Program-made: the position numbers and the translations under genes
Assembly (NCBI GenBank): GCA_030152675.1
Contig: JASLIY010000331.1
Location: 1-6,537 of the forward strand
Length of the DNA: 6,537 nucleotides
Source of the DNA: Acinetobacter sp.
Lineage (GTDB): Bacteria > Pseudomonadota > Gammaproteobacteria > Pseudomonadales > Moraxellaceae
Reading direction: 5' to 3'
The notes under the pieces: model-generated
The model's database searches: none
What the model was told of the DNA's origin: nothing
What the model saw: the letters and a program-made list of their open reading frames with translations, nothing else
Part shown: in pieces, positions 4,608 through 6,537 of the stretch
Layout: each line of letters opens with the position of its first letter
How positions within the stretch are numbered: the first letter of the stretch is position 1

Positions 4608-6488
4608 CTAAACACTAATCTCAGCCAGATTACCTTTTTGTTCTAACCATTGCTTACGGTCTGCAGAACGTTTTTTGGCCAGTAATTTATCCAATAAAGC
4701 CGCAGTAAATTGGCTATCGTCCAAATCTAACTGCACCAAGCGACGTGTATCGGGGTCCATGGTGGTTTCACGCAACTGACTGGCGTTCATCTCACCCAAA
4801 CCTTTAAATCGAGTGATTTGCGGCGACTTGGTTTTGCATTTTTTCAAAATCGCTTCAAGCTCCTCTTCATCCAAGGCATAGTGCACATCCTTGCCATCAT
4901 CGACACGGAACAGCGGTGGCATGGCCACATATAAATGCCCATCCTCGACCAATGCCGGAAAGTGCTTCACAAACAGTGCACACAGCAAAGTAGCGATATG
5001 CAAGCCATCCGAGTCCGCATCGGCCAAGATGCAGATTTTGCCATAACGTAGCTCAGACAAGTCATCATTGCCGGGATCAACACCGATGGCGATGGCAATA
5101 TCATGCACTTCATTCGAGGCCAACACCTCATCTGAAGACACTTCCCAGGTATTTAAAATCTTACCGCGAATCGGCATGATCGCTTGGAAGTTTTTATCAC
5201 GTGCCTGTTTGGCAGAACCGCCCGCAGAGTCACCTTCGACGATAAACAACTCAGATTCTTCTCGGGTCAACCCCACACAGTCGGCCAGTTTACCCGGTAG
5301 TGCCGGACCAGAAACGATCTTTTTCCGTTCAACTTTTTTGGCGGCTTTCAGACGACGGCCAGCTTTGGCGATTGCCATTTCTGCCAGTTGCATCGCAACG
5401 TCAGAGTTTTGGTTCAGCCACAAGGCGAACGCATCTTTGGCGATATTCAGCATCACCGTAGACGCTTCACGACTCGATAAACGCTCTTTGGTTTGCCCAG
5501 AGAACTGCGGCTCTTGGAACTTGAGTGACAGGATATAGTTGACCCCATCCCAAACATCATCGGCGGCTAATTTGGTATTACGCGGCAATAGATTGCGCAG
5601 TTCACAAAACTCACGCAGCGCCTCAGCCACACCCGAACGTAGACCATTGACATGGGTTCCGCCCTGCGCCGTCGGAATCAAGTTGACATAGCTTTCTTGA
5701 ACTTGCTCGCCGCCTTCAACATTCCAACAAATGGCAAATTCAGCACTGGCACGTTCGGCCTCGCCCATCGCCACAAATGCTGGATGAGGCACGATCTCGC
5801 GGTCTTGCAATTCATCCATCAAATAGTCGACGAGACCATTTTCAAATTGCCATTGGATTTTCTCTTGGTTGATCTCGTCGATATAACAAATTTGCAATCC
5901 TGCTGCCAACACCGCTTTGGCTTTGAGATTATGTTTCAGTGCCTTGAGTGCAAACTTGGGAGAGTCAAAATATTTTTCTTCCGGCCAAAAGCGCACGCTA
6001 GTGCCAGAAGCACGTTTTGGTGCTTTACCCGTAAGCACTTCAAGTCCAGCCACGGGTACACCCTGAGCAAAGGCCATTTTATACAGATTGCCATCACGCT
6101 GTACCGAGACTTCTACCTGAGTCGACAGTGCGTTAACCACCGAGATCCCAACCCCATGCAAGCCCCCGGAGAACTGGTAGTTATCGGTACTAAATTTACC
6201 CCCGGCATGCAGTTTGGTCATGATAATTTCAATACCGCATTGCCCATATTCAGGATGGATATCCACCGGCATACCACGACCATTGTCTTCTACCGACAAA
6301 GAACCGTCTTTATAGACCGTTACGGTGATTTTATTGGCATGACCAGCCAATGCCTCATCCACAGCATTATCGATGACTTCTTGGGCTAAGTGGTTTGGAC
6401 GCGTGGTATCGGTATACATCCCGGGACGACGACGTACTGGATCTAAACCAGATAAAACTTCAAGAGATTGAGCCGTATATTGAGACAC
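4608..6488 (-). CDS. parE: DNA topoisomerase IV subunit B (ParE)
   Basis: 626 residues, the expected length for gammaproteobacterial ParE. It starts with GTG at 6488; an in-frame stop lies shortly upstream and no other start is available before it. It supplies the ATPase and Toprim part of the ParC2ParE2 enzyme that unlinks daughter chromosomes. GHKL ATPase motifs are intact: EVIDNAVDEA (37-46, general base E37, Mg-binding N41), EDNGRGMP (67-74), SGGLHGVG (107-114), and the transducer QTK (332-334). Toprim motifs follow: EGDSAGG (418-424) and DADSDG (490-495), with PPLFRV (524-529) and RFKGLGEMN (560-568). All metal ligands look present, so the enzyme should be active. No frameshift is seen. 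The gene is leftward, converging on ompW, and ends before a strong terminator. The call is firm; quinolone-relevant residues look unremarkable, but I cannot compare to a reference. Confidence 0.98.
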   Translation of the reverse strand: MSQYTAQSLEVLSGLDPVRRRPGMYTDTTRPNHLAQEVIDNAVDEALAGHANKITVTVYKDGSLSVEDNGRGMPVDIHPEYGQCGIEIIMTKLHAGGKFSTDNYQFSGGLHGVGISVVNALSTQVEVSVQRDGNLYKMAFAQGVPVAGLEVLTGKAPKRASGTSVRFWPEEKYFDSPKFALKALKHNLKAKAVLAAGLQICYIDEINQEKIQWQFENGLVDYLMDELQDREIVPHPAFVAMGEAERASAEFAICWNVEGGEQVQESYVNLIPTAQGGTHVNGLRSGVAEALREFCELRNLLPRNTKLAADDVWDGVNYILSLKFQEPQFSGQTKERLSSREASTVMLNIAKDAFALWLNQNSDVAMQLAEMAIAKAGRRLKAAKKVERKKIVSGPALPGKLADCVGLTREESELFIVEGDSAGGSAKQARDKNFQAIMPIRGKILNTWEVSSDEVLASNEVHDIAIAIGVDPGNDDLSELRYGKICILADADSDGLHIATLLCALFVKHFPALVEDGHLYVAMPPLFRVDDGKDVHYALDEEELEAILKKCKTKSPQITRFKGLGEMNASQLRETTMDPDTRRLVQLDLDDSQFTAALLDKLLAKKRSADRKQWLEQKGNLAEISV

Positions 6489-6537
6489 GTTGTAGATTTT
6501 CCTTTTATTTTTGCGAGTAGGTTAAAAATTCGAGCAA
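6489..6537 (-). promoter_or_regulatory. parE ribosome binding site and leader
   Basis: On the minus strand AAAAGGA (6500-6506) is the only Shine-Dalgarno-like sequence. Its AAGGA core is 11 nt from the GTG start, slightly far, which together with the GTG codon suggests modest translation. The short leader that remains to the window edge shows no clear promoter. Confidence 0.5.

Noticed and set aside
5652..6389. Long open frame antisense to parE (245 codons), and a second at 5068-5538
   Set aside because: Both lie fully inside the well-supported parE gene on the opposite strand. Their translations show no domain or signal, and no ribosome site of note precedes them. Long antisense frames are common opposite conserved genes.
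1..6537. Defence system, toxin-antitoxin pair or CRISPR array
   Set aside because: No regularly spaced repeats, nuclease, helicase or toxin-like small gene pair is present. The ankyrin protein alone is not sufficient evidence for a defence or immunity role.

Overview
The window looks like ordinary chromosomal DNA of a gammaproteobacterium, most likely Acinetobacter. This rests on a moderate-to-low GC content, a complete ParE of 626 residues with a gammaproteobacterial sequence, and OmpW- and OmpK/Tsx-type outer-membrane proteins with typical signal peptides and C-terminal Phe. I cannot name the species from sequence alone. I see no rRNA, tRNA, CRISPR array, insertion sequence, integrase or phage gene.

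Layout. Bases 1-1838 read leftward: an HPF/RaiA-family ribosome-associated protein (1491-1838) with its own terminator, then a two-gene unit made of a cytoplasmic ankyrin-repeat protein (758-1300) and, 14 bp downstream, an outer-membrane 'MetA-pathway of phenol degradation' type beta-barrel (743 down to the window edge, C-terminus cut off). A divergent, AT-rich intergenic region of about 490 bp (1839-2329) with several inverted and direct repeats separates this from a rightward block. That block holds an OmpK/Tsx-like nucleoside channel (2330-3058), a Pat/Bar-type GNAT acetyltransferase (3145-3666) and an OmpW-family porin (3897-4496). parE, the topoisomerase IV B subunit (4608-6488), reads leftward and converges on ompW across a 111-bp gap with two strong dyads.

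The genes do not form one obvious pathway. Three of the seven encode outer-membrane barrels (presumed uptake of hydrophobic compounds, nucleosides and small solutes). Two are housekeeping or stress proteins (ParE, HPF/RaiA-like). The ankyrin protein and the acetyltransferase have unknown substrates or partners. Most transcription units are closed by recognisable intrinsic terminators, so the region reads as several small, separately controlled units.

I found no clear undescribed multi-gene system. The most interesting points are non-coding: the repeat-rich divergent region, a T-tract hairpin in the leader of the Tsx-like gene, a leader hairpin presenting a GGA loop before ompW, and an acetyltransferase whose start lies only 24 bp after a strong terminator. 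Among the proteins, the ankyrin/outer-membrane pair and the divergent HPF-like protein deserve a second look.
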